A stretch of DNA of 64,000 bases, taken from contig CAZPHV010000001.1 of the NCBI GenBank assembly GCA_964586455.1, forward strand, positions 62,001-126,000, in the 5' to 3' direction. The translations under genes were made by a program, and so were the position numbers. The stretch comes from Aquimonas sp964586455 (GTDB lineage Bacteria > Pseudomonadota > Gammaproteobacteria > Xanthomonadales > Xanthomonadaceae). The notes under the pieces were generated by a model that did no database searches, had not been told where the DNA came from, and worked only from the letters and a program-made list of their open reading frames with translations. Positions 42,207 through 50,451 of the stretch are shown piece by piece (position 1 is the stretch's first letter; each line of letters starts with the position of its first letter).

Positions 42207-43031
42207 CTACGGCTGGGTCGCGGGTGGCAGCACGCCGGCATCCTGCAGCAGCTCGTTTGCAAGCTGGATGCGTCGCTCGCGCCCGTCGAGCTTCGGCAGT
42301 TTGAGCATCAGGGCGAAGCTGGTGTCGGCTGCATCGCCTTCGACCCAGCCGATCCACCAACCGTTGCCGCTGCGGTCAGCGTCAAGATGGGTGCCGGTCT
42401 TGCCGAAGATGCGCGTGCTACCCGTGGAGGGCTGCAGCATCGAGGCCTTGACCGCCGCCAGATGCTCGGGCGCGAACGGCAGTGCATCGCTGCGCAGTCG
42501 ATCGATGAACTCAAGCTGCTGGCGCGCGCTGATCAGCAGCACGCCGTCGTGCCAGACGCGGCGCGGCGTACCGCCCGCCACGCCATTGCCATAGCCGACC
42601 CGCGCGATCCACTCCGCGAGGTTGTCGCGGCCGATGCGGTCTGCGAGCGTGCCGAAGTAGCTTTCGCTGGAGCTGCGCATGGCTTCATCCAGCGCCACGT
42701 CGCGCTCCCATTCGGGCCACCCGGGGTAGGCGCGCCCGTCCCAGGGCACTTGCGTGTCGGCAGACTCTAGTGCGCCGGTCTGCAGGGCGATTAGCGCCAG
42801 CAGCGGCTTGATGCTCGATGCCGGGGGCAGCGGCTGGTCGACCAGATCTGCACCGTGCAACACCTGAGAAGTTGCGCCCTCGGGCTGGATCAGCCAAACA
42901 CCATCCGCACCATAGCGCTTGAGGCGGTCGGCGATGTCCGGGCCCGCGGTGGCGCGTGCCGGCGCCAGGGCAACCAACGCAGCGATCAGCGCGACCATCG
43001 GCCAACCAGTCTTTTTCAGAACGATATGCAT
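42207..43031 (-). CDS. Class D beta-lactamase (OXA-type)
   Basis: The 274-residue protein has a signal peptide (GWPMVALIAALVALAPARATA) and the class D motifs: S72-S-I-K75 (STxK serine, PASSIKP), Y147-G-N (GYGNGVAGG), W160 of the conserved Trp (RRVWHDGVLL), and K211-T-G (IFGKTGTHLD). The SxV motif reads S121-S-E123, so Val is replaced by Glu. Class D enzymes hydrolyse penicillins by a carbamylated-lysine serine mechanism. The start at 43031 follows GGAG by 7 bases. It is transcribed towards the fabI relic and diverges from the next gene. Confidence 0.85.
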   Translation of the reverse strand: MHIVLKKTGWPMVALIAALVALAPARATAGPDIADRLKRYGADGVWLIQPEGATSQVLHGADLVDQPLPPASSIKPLLALIALQTGALESADTQVPWDGRAYPGWPEWERDVALDEAMRSSSESYFGTLADRIGRDNLAEWIARVGYGNGVAGGTPRRVWHDGVLLISARQQLEFIDRLRSDALPFAPEHLAAVKASMLQPSTGSTRIFGKTGTHLDADRSGNGWWIGWVEGDAADTSFALMLKLPKLDGRERRIQLANELLQDAGVLPPATQP

Positions 43032-43163
43032 GTACGTACTCCGTGTGTGGGGTGAGCGCATCCTCGGCCTCGTCAGTTCGGCGTACCAGCCCCGCAGCTG
43101 TCGCCGCTGTCACGCCTGTAACGGGTGTCACCGCAGCACAGCGGCCGCTGCTAGGCTTGGCCG

Positions 43164-44729
43164 ATGATCGAGATCGAGCTGCGTGCGCCGGCGTGCCTCA
43201 ACCGCCAGCCAGTACCACCGCAATCGCTGTGGCTGCTGCTGCGGCTGTGGTGTATCGATGCGGGCCACGATCCGCAGGCCGCAGGCTGGCTGCGCGAATC
43301 CCAGCTGCGCGAGCGCTTCGGCGCTGCGCGCAGCAATCCGCGCATGCTGATCAGCCGCGCCTTCGCCGATTTCGCCCGCTGGGGCGTGCGGGTCGGCTGG
43401 GGCGTGCAGCGCGATCGCCCGCTGGCGATGCTGGCCCTGGCCGGCCGCAATCGCGGGCCGTTCTGGCTGGCGACGGGCGAAGCCGCGCGCATCCGCGTGC
43501 TGCTCGACGGCAAACCCGCCAGCGCCAGCGAGGTGCTGACCTGGCTTGACTGCAGGCAGGACTCGTCGGCACCGACGGGCGGCGCTGCAGTCGCGGCACC
43601 CGCCGGGTTCTGGCACCACTGGGCCGCCGCCAAGCGCGAGATGCTGCAGGGCCGGCTGATCGTCAACGGTGACACCGGTGCGCTGGCGGAGTATCGACTC
43701 GCGCAGACGCAGGCGGGCGACGCCTACCACCGTGCGCTGGCCCTGCTGCAGCAGGCGATGGTGTGGCGACGCGCCGGCAATGCCGACGCTGCGCGCAGCG
43801 TGCTGGCCGACCTCGATCGCCACTGGCATGACGTGCAGGCGCCCGAGCACGCCTGGCTGGGCGCGATGGCCGCGATCGTCTCAGCCTGGTGCGCGTATGC
43901 GGGGCGCGACCCGCAAGGCGCACGACGGATCCTGCACGCCGCCAGCGTTGAGCCGCGCTGGGCACTGCTGTTCGAGCATCACCCGCGGGTGCGCAGCGAG
44001 TACGCCAATCTGCAGGCGCTGCTGCAACGCGCGACCGCGCTGCGCGAGGACCTTGCGATCATCGAGCGCGAACAGGCCGCGTCAGCCTCGCTGCTGCACT
44101 ACCAGCGCGCCCTGCAGCAGGCCAGCGAAGCCGAGCTGTTCGATGCCGCGGCCTCGGCGGCCAGCAATCTCGGCTGGTCGCTGTGGCTGTTCCAGCGCTG
44201 CGGACTGCGTCCATTGAATGCACCTGCCGGCCCACCGCTGCAGTGGATCGCCTTGGCCGCCAGCCTCAGCCGCCAATACGGCGCGGGGGGCAGCAGTTGG
44301 AACACGATCTATTTGCTGCGGATGGTGCGCGAAGGCGGGCCGGAAACCCTGCGCCCGCGCTTGGACGATTTCCGCCGCTGGCCAGTACTCAGCCCCGCGC
44401 GCTTCCGTGCCTTGATCGCCCCCGTCGTGGCGCCGCTGCAGCATGCCAGCTGGCGCGAGCTCGCTGCCGCCGAACTTGCGAGCGTGGATGCCGGACGCCA
44501 GCAGGTCGATGCACTGCAGCGCGCGAATTTGCTGTTGGAAACGGCCTGGTACTCCGCCCACGCCGGCGATGCGATCGAAGCCGAACAATCCGCCGAGCGC
44601 CTGCGGCGTCGGCTACGCGAACTGCAGCCGGTCGATCGCGGCTTCTTTCGCGACGCCCTGCGCAAACTGCCCGAACTCACCGAAACGCGACCGCGGGCTG
44701 GCCGAGCGCGCAGCAGGTCCGACGACTGA
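43164..44729 (+). CDS. Hypothetical protein, possible winged-helix and TPR regions
   Basis: A 521-residue soluble protein I do not recognise. The first 70 residues contain a helix-turn-helix-like pattern (LRLWCIDAG, WLRESQLRERFG, RSNPRMLISRAFADFARWG) similar to the winged-helix ends of transcriptional activators. The middle and C-terminal parts are helix-rich and Ala-Leu-heavy (YHRALALLQQAMVWRRAGNADAARSVL, LEHARRLLE-like motifs), as in tetratricopeptide scaffolds. It lies between two divergently read units with a 132-bp promoter gap after the beta-lactamase start. Confidence 0.6.
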   Translation: MIEIELRAPACLNRQPVPPQSLWLLLRLWCIDAGHDPQAAGWLRESQLRERFGAARSNPRMLISRAFADFARWGVRVGWGVQRDRPLAMLALAGRNRGPFWLATGEAARIRVLLDGKPASASEVLTWLDCRQDSSAPTGGAAVAAPAGFWHHWAAAKREMLQGRLIVNGDTGALAEYRLAQTQAGDAYHRALALLQQAMVWRRAGNADAARSVLADLDRHWHDVQAPEHAWLGAMAAIVSAWCAYAGRDPQGARRILHAASVEPRWALLFEHHPRVRSEYANLQALLQRATALREDLAIIEREQAASASLLHYQRALQQASEAELFDAAASAASNLGWSLWLFQRCGLRPLNAPAGPPLQWIALAASLSRQYGAGGSSWNTIYLLRMVREGGPETLRPRLDDFRRWPVLSPARFRALIAPVVAPLQHASWRELAAAELASVDAGRQQVDALQRANLLLETAWYSAHAGDAIEAEQSAERLRRRLRELQPVDRGFFRDALRKLPELTETRPRAGRARSRSDD

Positions 44730-44738
44730 AATGCGAGC

Positions 44739-45422
44739 TCAGCTGGCTTTGACAAAAGCCTCGATCGCGCGGCCATCCCAGCGATACAGCAAATGCGGGC
44801 CCTGCTTCACCGGGCTGATCAGGTCTGGAAAGAACAGCGCCACGCACTGCCCACCGGGCTTGCGCACGCTGTCGAACACGATGCCGTCGCTGCCCTTGCC
44901 ATGCAGGCGTGCGGCGAAGGCCTGGCTGATCGCATAGCTGTCGGGGTCGTGCAGCCGCGGCCAGCCGCCGCCGCGTACGTCATGCAGATCGGCGCGGATG
45001 TTGCCGAGGTAGCTGCGCATCTCAAGATCGATGGGCGGCTCGTTCGAGGCGCGCAGGAAGCGCTCGCGGTGATAGACGGTTTCGGCGATCGCGGTCGGCA
45101 ACTCACGCGCTGCGTAGTAGGCGCCGAAGCTCGCGGTGGAAAAACGCCCCCCGTCCGGATGCACGTGGGTGAAGGCACTCATGACCGGCGTGGTGCCGGG
45201 CCCGCTCACGCGGCGCTCGGGCGGAATGCGGCGCAGGTGGCCGAGTTGCTCGCGCAGGCGGTCGTTGGTGAGCGCTTCCAGCGCGAACACGGCATCGAGA
45301 TCAGCCGGATCGGCGACGGCGTCGAACAGCCCGCGCGGGGGAAAGATCGAGGGCACGATGCGATGGCTGGGGCGCCAGACCACGGAGGCCAGCGGCGGCG
45401 TGCTTGAACTGCTGCGACTCAT
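44739..45422 (-). CDS. RES-domain NAD+-degrading toxin
   Basis: The 227-residue protein has the RES domain: GGRFSTASFGAYYAARELPTAIAETVY with the conserved Arg (R93), Tyr (Y102) and Glu (E114), and later DGIVFDSVRKPGG. RES toxins of the MbcT/ParT kind split NAD+ (phosphorolysis or ADP-ribosyl transfer), stopping growth until neutralised. Its start overlaps the antitoxin stop by 4 bases, the classical RES-Xre order. There is an unusual N-terminal extension (SRSSSSTPPLASVVW). Confidence 0.92.
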   Translation of the reverse strand: MSRSSSSTPPLASVVWRPSHRIVPSIFPPRGLFDAVADPADLDAVFALEALTNDRLREQLGHLRRIPPERRVSGPGTTPVMSAFTHVHPDGGRFSTASFGAYYAARELPTAIAETVYHRERFLRASNEPPIDLEMRSYLGNIRADLHDVRGGGWPRLHDPDSYAISQAFAARLHGKGSDGIVFDSVRKPGGQCVALFFPDLISPVKQGPHLLYRWDGRAIEAFVKAS

Positions 45423-45853
45423 CCGCCGCGTTCGGCGTCAAGGTACTGGCGTACCCGGTACAGGTCGACCACCTGCCCGCCCAGCATGTGCTCCAGCGGC
45501 GCCTGGCCGCGGAACGGCATCGCGCTGTTGGGCCGCTTGACCCAGGCATCCGCGCGCTCCGGCACCGGCAGCAGCACCTGCAAGGCCTTGTAGATGCCGA
45601 GCAGGTAGCTCAGGCGCTCGATCAGATCGTGCGGCACGATGCCGATGTCGCCGCGCTTCCAGCGGAAGAAGGTCGAGCGCGCCGGCGAGCCGAGCAAGGT
45701 CTGCTCCTGGCGCGTGTCCAGGCCCCAGCGTTGGGCGATGTTGAAGAAGGTGCGCAGGCCGGGGCCGGCAAGGTCGTCCGTCGAATACGCCGGGTCCGGC
45801 GTGGCGCGCGCTTCCGCGATACGGCTGGACGGACGTGGATGGGTGGTCGTCAT
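45419..45853 (-). CDS. Xre/MbcA/ParS-type antitoxin
   Basis: The 144-residue protein has the MbcA/ParS toxin-binding domain (DUF2384-type) at the C-terminus (PNSAMPFRGQAPLEHMLGGQVVDLYRVRQYLDAERGG) and an N-terminal Xre-like DNA-binding region (QEQTLLGSPARSTFFRWKRGDIG). It neutralises the RES toxin and normally represses its own promoter. A perfect palindrome lies 11 bases upstream of its start. The toxin gene follows with a 4-nt overlap, so the pair is one operon. Confidence 0.92.
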   Translation of the reverse strand: MTTTHPRPSSRIAEARATPDPAYSTDDLAGPGLRTFFNIAQRWGLDTRQEQTLLGSPARSTFFRWKRGDIGIVPHDLIERLSYLLGIYKALQVLLPVPERADAWVKRPNSAMPFRGQAPLEHMLGGQVVDLYRVRQYLDAERGG

Positions 45854-45863
45854 ATTGACGTCT

Positions 45864-45882
45864 CGATTTGGACTTCAAATCG
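45864..45882. promoter_or_regulatory. Palindromic operator of the RES/Xre operon
   Basis: CGATTTG GACTT CAAATCG, a perfect 7-bp inverted repeat with a 5-base spacer, begins 11 bases upstream of the antitoxin start codon, in the position of the promoter. Two-fold symmetric sites like this are typical targets for dimeric Xre antitoxins. Its binding is inferred from position and symmetry. Confidence 0.6.
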
Positions 45883-46170
45883 ACTATGGTCCTGAACCGA
45901 ACTCTTTGCAAGGGCAACGCTCTGGTCCTGACGACGCCCTGGGGGCTTCGACCCGCACAGCGGCGGGCTTCTGCCGGCCACGCCCGTGGCCCGCAGCGGC
46001 ATCTTCCCACGCCACAGCGAATGCGATCTGGCTCGGCACCGACGCCGATACGCTCGGGCGTGCGACGCTGGGCGACGGGTGCTTCCAGGAAGACTTCAGC
46101 GCCCCGTCTAGGCCCCCAGCAGATCAGCCTGCATCGGGAAGCAGATCTGCGAGTGTTGCCGACGAATGCG
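45883..46170. other. Non-coding stretch between TA operon and lipoprotein gene
   Basis: About 290 bp upstream of the antitoxin operator and beyond the end of the lipoprotein gene. Open frames on both strands are without homology or consistent codon bias. No repeat of families A-D is present. I see nothing in it. Confidence 0.5.
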
Positions 46171-46623
46171 TCAGCGGCCTCTGCTCCAGAGCTCGATGCC
46201 AGGCTCGTTCTCTCCCCGATGCAGGTTGATTCGAGCCCGGGTTGGATCGTCCAGTGATCTCACCATAAGCATCACTTTGTTGTCCCAACAGCCGGCGAGA
46301 TGGATTCGGGCGTGACCGACTTCGCTGACGCTGAGCCCACGGGCGTCAAGGTCCGCGAACTCCACCGGAATGGGCGCGGCCTGATCGACCCCGTAGTCGC
46401 GGACACCCTCGCGGGATGCAAGCGCCCCCGAACGCAAGGCACTCAGCTGCGAATGCAAGCGCTCAAGCCGCTCTTTCGGCAGCGAGTTCGCGCCTGCAAT
46501 TGCCTCTTGCATGCCGCCGCAGTCGGCAAGACATCCGGTCAAGCAAGCGACCATCAGGATCAAGCCAGCACACCGTAGTCCAAGCGCGGCACTCCCGAAT
46601 GGCTGCCACTTCAAGTCGCTCAC
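46171..46623 (-). CDS. Hypothetical lipoprotein coupled to msrA
   Basis: The 150-residue product has a lipoprotein signal (GLILMVACLTGC, lipobox LTGC with C31) and a small mature domain of about 120 residues with several Cys (LADCGG, LAGCWDNKVM). It starts at GTG 46623, which overlaps the msrA stop by 4 bases (GTGA); the next open start at 46638 is inside msrA. I recognise no domain. Coupling to msrA suggests a role in envelope oxidative stress. Confidence 0.65.
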   Translation of the reverse strand: MSDLKWQPFGSAALGLRCAGLILMVACLTGCLADCGGMQEAIAGANSLPKERLERLHSQLSALRSGALASREGVRDYGVDQAAPIPVEFADLDARGLSVSEVGHARIHLAGCWDNKVMLMVRSLDDPTRARINLHRGENEPGIELWSRGR

Positions 46624-47120
46624 CCCGGCAGCACCCACTCCGGCCGCACCCAGTGGCAGGTGTAGCCACTCGGATACTTCTGCAGATAGTCCTGATGCTC
46701 GGGCTCGGCTTCCCAGAAGTCGCCGGCAGGTTTGACCTCGGTGACCACCGGGCCCGGCCAGCGGCCCGACGCGTTGACGGCGGCGATGGTCTCAAGCGCG
46801 ACGCCGTGCTGGCGCTCATCGAGCGGGTAGATGCCGGAGCGGTAAGACAGGCCACGATCATTGCCCTGACGGTTGGGCGTGGTCGGGTCGTGGATCTGGA
46901 AGAAGAATTCCAGCAGCTGGCGATAGCTGAAGATCGACGGGTCGAAGACGATCTCGATGCCCTCGGCGTGCGTGCCGTGGTTGCGATAGGTGGCGTTCGG
47001 CACGTCGCCGCCGGTGTAGCCGACGCGCGTGCGAGTCACGCCGGGCAGGGCGCGGATGAGCTCCTGCATCCCCCAGAAGCAGCCGCCGGCGAGGATCGCG
47101 GTTTCGGTGTTCGTGCTCAT
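46620..47120 (-). CDS. msrA: Peptide methionine-S-sulfoxide reductase MsrA
   Basis: The 166-residue MsrA repairs S-epimers of methionine sulfoxide in proteins. The catalytic site GGCFWGM has C14; YTGGDVPNATY and the HxDPTTPNRQGND loop are conserved. The C-terminal YTCHWVRPEW has one more Cys as a likely recycling residue. AAAAGGAG lies 5 bases before the start at 47120. The stop overlaps the lipoprotein gene start, and the start overlaps the msrB stop by 4 bases. Confidence 0.96.
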   Translation of the reverse strand: MSTNTETAILAGGCFWGMQELIRALPGVTRTRVGYTGGDVPNATYRNHGTHAEGIEIVFDPSIFSYRQLLEFFFQIHDPTTPNRQGNDRGLSYRSGIYPLDERQHGVALETIAAVNASGRWPGPVVTEVKPAGDFWEAEPEHQDYLQKYPSGYTCHWVRPEWVLPG

Positions 47121-47581
47121 GCCTGCTCCTTTTCGAGCGCTGCAGCGTTGATGCAGTAGCGCAGTCCGGTGGGTGCTGGGCCATCCGGGAACACGTGCCC
47201 CAGGTGTCCGTCGCAGACGGCGCACAGGGTCTCGATGCGCTGCATGCCGTGGCTCAGGTCCTCTACATAGGCAACCACGCCCTCAGCCACTGGCGCGGTG
47301 AAACTGGGCCAGCCGGAGTGGCTTTCGAACTTGGAGGTGGCGTCGAACAGCGGCGTACCACAGCCGGCGCAGGCATAGCGGCCGGGCTCGAACAGGCCAC
47401 ACATGTCGGAGCTGAAGGCGCGTTCGGTGCCGTGCTGGCGGAGCACGCGGAACTGGTCGGGTGACAAGCGCTTGCGCCAGTCGTCCTCGCTCAGGTCCAC
47501 GCGGCGTGGCGGCGGCGGGTTGCCGCGGCGGGCCCAGATCAGGACCTGGTTCCAGGTGAGTGCGGAATCGCTGTGGGTCAT
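47117..47581 (-). CDS. msrB: Peptide methionine-R-sulfoxide reductase MsrB
   Basis: The 154-residue MsrB repairs R-epimers of methionine sulfoxide. Structural zinc is held by C71-x2-C74 and C120-x2-C123; the catalytic Cys is C143 in GLRYCINAAAL, and C61 in DMCGLFEPG is the likely resolving Cys. Methionine pocket residues are in HSGWPSF. The 4-base overlap to msrA makes them an operon; MsrB comes first. Confidence 0.96.
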   Translation of the reverse strand: MTHSDSALTWNQVLIWARRGNPPPPRRVDLSEDDWRKRLSPDQFRVLRQHGTERAFSSDMCGLFEPGRYACAGCGTPLFDATSKFESHSGWPSFTAPVAEGVVAYVEDLSHGMQRIETLCAVCDGHLGHVFPDGPAPTGLRYCINAAALEKEQA

Positions 47582-47665
47582 GGATCGGCTCCGGGCTCTG
47601 TCTACGATAGGGCAAGCCTAAGTAGTTGGCGGCGAGACGACGTGATGGCTGCCTATGCTGCCCAA

Positions 47666-47698
47666 CGAATCCCGAATCCCCACTCCCTAATCCCGGAT
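47666..47698. repeat. Degenerate GGGATT-type short repeat
   Basis: Read on the minus strand this stretch is a run of GGGATT(C/A)-like heptamers (ATCCGGGATTAGGGAGTGGG and on), a low-complexity intergenic motif. It lies between msrB and the end of ctaB, on the downstream side of ctaB. Its role is unknown. Confidence 0.45.
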
Positions 47699-47699
47699 C

Positions 47700-48608
47700 T
47701 CAAGCCACCGGCTCGAAATACAAGGCGTTGGCGATGCTTGGCCCCGGATCGAGGTAGTGGTCGACCAGCAGAAATGCGAACAGCGCCATCAGATAGATGA
47801 TCGAGTAGTTGAACACCTCCATCGCGAAGCGCTCATTCGGCGGCCGCATCAGGCGCAGCGCGTAATAGAGGAATACCGCGTTCAACACCAGGGCACCGCC
47901 GAGGTAGAAGGTGCCGCTCATGCCGGTGACCCAGGGCAGCAGGGTCGCAGCGATCAGCAGCAGGGTGTAGAGCAGCACCTGCACGCGGGTGTACTCGACG
48001 CCGTGGGTAACCGGCAGCATCGGCACGCCGGCGCGCGCGTAATCGTCGCGGCGGAAAATCGCCAACGCCCAGAAGTGCGGTGGCGTCCAGATGAAGATGA
48101 TCAGGAACAGCAGCAGCGCGTAGGGGTGCACTTCACCTGTGGCCGCGGCCCAGCCCAGCACCGGCGGAGCGGCGCCGGCCGCACCGCCAATGACGATGTT
48201 CTGCGGCGTGGCGCGTTTGAGATAGGCGGTGTAGACCACCGCGTAACCGATCAACGAGGCGAAGGTCAGCAGTGCGGTCAGCACATTGACGAACAGCACC
48301 AGCACCAGCATCGAGGCCGCGCCCAGCGCAAGCGCAAACACCAGCACCTGCCAGCCAACCAGTTCGCCGGAGGGCAAGGGACGGTGCTGGGTCCGCGCCA
48401 TCACCGCGTCGATGCGCTGATCGATGAGGTGGTTGATGGCCGCCGCCGAAGCCGCAGCCAGCCAGATGCCGAGGTTGCCGAAGATCAACGCCTGCCACGG
48501 CGGCAGGCCGGGCACTGCCAGCAGCATGCCGACCAGCGCGGTGAACACAATCAGGGCCACGACCTTGGGCTTGGTCAACGGCCAGTACTGGCGAAAGGTG
48601 GAAGTCAT
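47700..48608 (-). CDS. ctaB: Protoheme IX farnesyltransferase (heme O synthase)
   Basis: CtaB attaches a farnesyl group to heme B to make heme O, the first step to heme A for the aa3 oxidase. The 302-residue UbiA-type membrane protein has the first aspartate motif in NHLIDQRIDAVMARTQHRPLP and the second in FRRDDYARAGVPMLP, with helices between. The start at 48608 (MTSTFRQYW) is preferred over 48638 because it begins with the conserved LTKPKVVAL core. It follows ctaA by 163 bp on the same strand. Confidence 0.95.
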   Translation of the reverse strand: MTSTFRQYWPLTKPKVVALIVFTALVGMLLAVPGLPPWQALIFGNLGIWLAAASAAAINHLIDQRIDAVMARTQHRPLPSGELVGWQVLVFALALGAASMLVLVLFVNVLTALLTFASLIGYAVVYTAYLKRATPQNIVIGGAAGAAPPVLGWAAATGEVHPYALLLFLIIFIWTPPHFWALAIFRRDDYARAGVPMLPVTHGVEYTRVQVLLYTLLLIAATLLPWVTGMSGTFYLGGALVLNAVFLYYALRLMRPPNERFAMEVFNYSIIYLMALFAFLLVDHYLDPGPSIANALYFEPVA

Positions 48609-48771
48609 GCGATGCAAAGCCTGAGGCCCGGGCGCCAAGGCTGCAAGCCGAGGCGGATCCGAGCCGGGTCGGAAGAACTACGACAAGGGGGCCGCAGGCA
48701 CCGTCAGTGCATACCGCAGCGGCAGGATTTCGACCCCACCCACTGCGATATGCCGCGCGCGGTGCCGGCTT

Positions 48772-49902
48772 TCAGCGGATCTGCGGTCTCAACCGGGCCA
48801 ACAGCCCGACGAGTACGAACAGCAAGAATGCGGCCACGATATTGTGCGCTGTCGCCACCGGCAAAGGCAGGCCGCCGACGACATTGGTGATGCCCAAGAT
48901 CACCTGCAGGGCGAGCAGTGCGAGCAGGCCCCACCCGTAGTTGGGCAGGCCCTCCGCATTCAAGCGGCGCGCCAGCCAGACCAGATAGCCGATCACCACC
49001 ACCGCAAACAGACGATGCGTCATCTGGATGGCCGTGCGGGCTTCGGGATCGAGCAGGCCGCCTTCATAATCGACGCCGATGCCGCGCCAAAGCACGGCGG
49101 CTTCGGCGAAGTCCATCTGCGGCCACCACTGGCCGAGGCAACTCGGGAAATCGGTGCCGCAGGCCAGTGCCGCGTAGTTCGCCGAGACCCAACCACCCAA
49201 GGCGATCTGCACCGCGACCACCGCGACGCCACCCCATAGCAGCGGGCTGAGTCGAAGCGTCGGCGCCTGCGGAACCGCCGCGTTCGGCGAGGATCTCACG
49301 GCCATCCAGGTGAGCAGGCAGAACATGGTCATGCCGCCCATCAGATGCGCCATCACCACGATCGGTTTAAGCAGCCAGGTCACCGTCCACATACCCAGCA
49401 TCGCCTGGAAAATGATGAAAGCGAGGGTGAAGGTGGCAACCCGGGCCATGTCGAAGTTCGACCAGCGCCAGGCCGCCGCGAGCAGGGCGGCCTCGGCGAT
49501 CGCCACCAGCACCGAAGAACTGATGTAGTACTCGCGCATGTACAGCGGTATCGCGATCAGTACCAGGCCGCAGGCCGATAGCAGAATCGTTCGACTGTGT
49601 GCCCGATGACGCGTCGCGAGCAGCGCGAGGCCCAGAACCAGCAGGCCCAGAATGGCCGCGATGTGGCGATGGAACTGCTCCCTCCACGCCTTCGGTACTT
49701 CGACCGGCCGCTCGGGGAAAGCCTCGTTGGCGGCGGCGATATGCACCTCGTGCTTGGGCCAGGTCAGTTTGCCGTAGCAGACCGGCCAATCAGGGCAGCC
49801 AAGGCCGGCGTGCGACAAGCGCACGTAGGCGCCGAACCCGATCACACAAATGGCGAGCGCCAGTGAAATCCACGCGAGCTTGTTGAACTTCGGATGCATC
49901 AT
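48772..49902 (-). CDS. ctaA: Heme A synthase CtaA (COX15)
   Basis: CtaA oxidises the C8 methyl of heme O to give heme A. The 376-residue protein has eight hydrophobic helices and conserved heme-ligand histidines, for example FHRHIAAILGL, VVMAHLMGG, QMTHRLFAVV and ATAHNIVAAF, plus LGCPDWPVCYG with the paired cysteines. Its ATG directly follows the stop codon of the upstream gene (0 bp), so translation is coupled. It precedes ctaB. Confidence 0.95.
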   Translation of the reverse strand: MMHPKFNKLAWISLALAICVIGFGAYVRLSHAGLGCPDWPVCYGKLTWPKHEVHIAAANEAFPERPVEVPKAWREQFHRHIAAILGLLVLGLALLATRHRAHSRTILLSACGLVLIAIPLYMREYYISSSVLVAIAEAALLAAAWRWSNFDMARVATFTLAFIIFQAMLGMWTVTWLLKPIVVMAHLMGGMTMFCLLTWMAVRSSPNAAVPQAPTLRLSPLLWGGVAVVAVQIALGGWVSANYAALACGTDFPSCLGQWWPQMDFAEAAVLWRGIGVDYEGGLLDPEARTAIQMTHRLFAVVVIGYLVWLARRLNAEGLPNYGWGLLALLALQVILGITNVVGGLPLPVATAHNIVAAFLLFVLVGLLARLRPQIR

Positions 49903-50451
49903 CTACTTCACCAGTCGATCGAGATCACGACGCATGCGGTTGACTTCAAACCCTGCCGGATAGGTCACGACAAGAAATCCGTTATGGTCGATCAAGGCCG
50001 CCGCAGAGCCCTTGCCGGCCACTGCATCGACGCCGATCTGAGCGCGCAGCGCCACCGGCAGCTGGACTTCTTTCAGGCCTCCGAAACGTTCAAGGCCGTC
50101 GGGCCAGCGCCCAGGCCAGAGCACGTCGAGCTTGTCGGCGCGGCGGCCCTCCGAGATCCACACCTTGTGGATAAGGTCAGCCAGAGCAAGACAATCGTTG
50201 TCGCAGGGTGAGGTTGGCAGCATCAGCAGATGCCAACGGCGGGCCTCGGGATCCCAGGGGTAGGCTGCGCCCTCTACCGTCTTCAGCGGGATGGCAGACC
50301 AGTCCTGCGGCGGCTGCACCAGGTCGCCGTAGTTGCGGGTCTGACCAGGCTGCCAGCCGCCGAAGCGGAGTACCACAGCGGTGACGAAGGGCGTGCCGAA
50401 CAGCAGCACGATCAGTACCAAGAGCAGCCGCGAGCGTTGCTGCGGTGTCAT
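49903..50451 (-). CDS. Small membrane-anchored cytochrome oxidase-associated protein
   Basis: The 182-residue product has one N-terminal membrane helix (LLLVLIVLLFGTPFVTAVV) and a periplasmic domain with a CDNDC pattern (SPCDNDCLALADLIHKVW). Such proteins between SURF1 and CtaA have a thioredoxin/SCO-like fold and are thought to aid copper or oxidase assembly. Its start overlaps the SURF1 stop by 4 bases and it abuts ctaA. The exact role is inferred from position. Confidence 0.7.
   Translation of the reverse strand: MTPQQRSRLLLVLIVLLFGTPFVTAVVLRFGGWQPGQTRNYGDLVQPPQDWSAIPLKTVEGAAYPWDPEARRWHLLMLPTSPCDNDCLALADLIHKVWISEGRRADKLDVLWPGRWPDGLERFGGLKEVQLPVALRAQIGVDAVAGKGSAAALIDHNGFLVVTYPAGFEVNRMRRDLDRLVK

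Noticed and set aside
45883..46257. Plus-strand frame opposite the msr-lipoprotein region
   Set aside because: It is antisense to the lipoprotein gene in its second half and has inconsistent codon bias.
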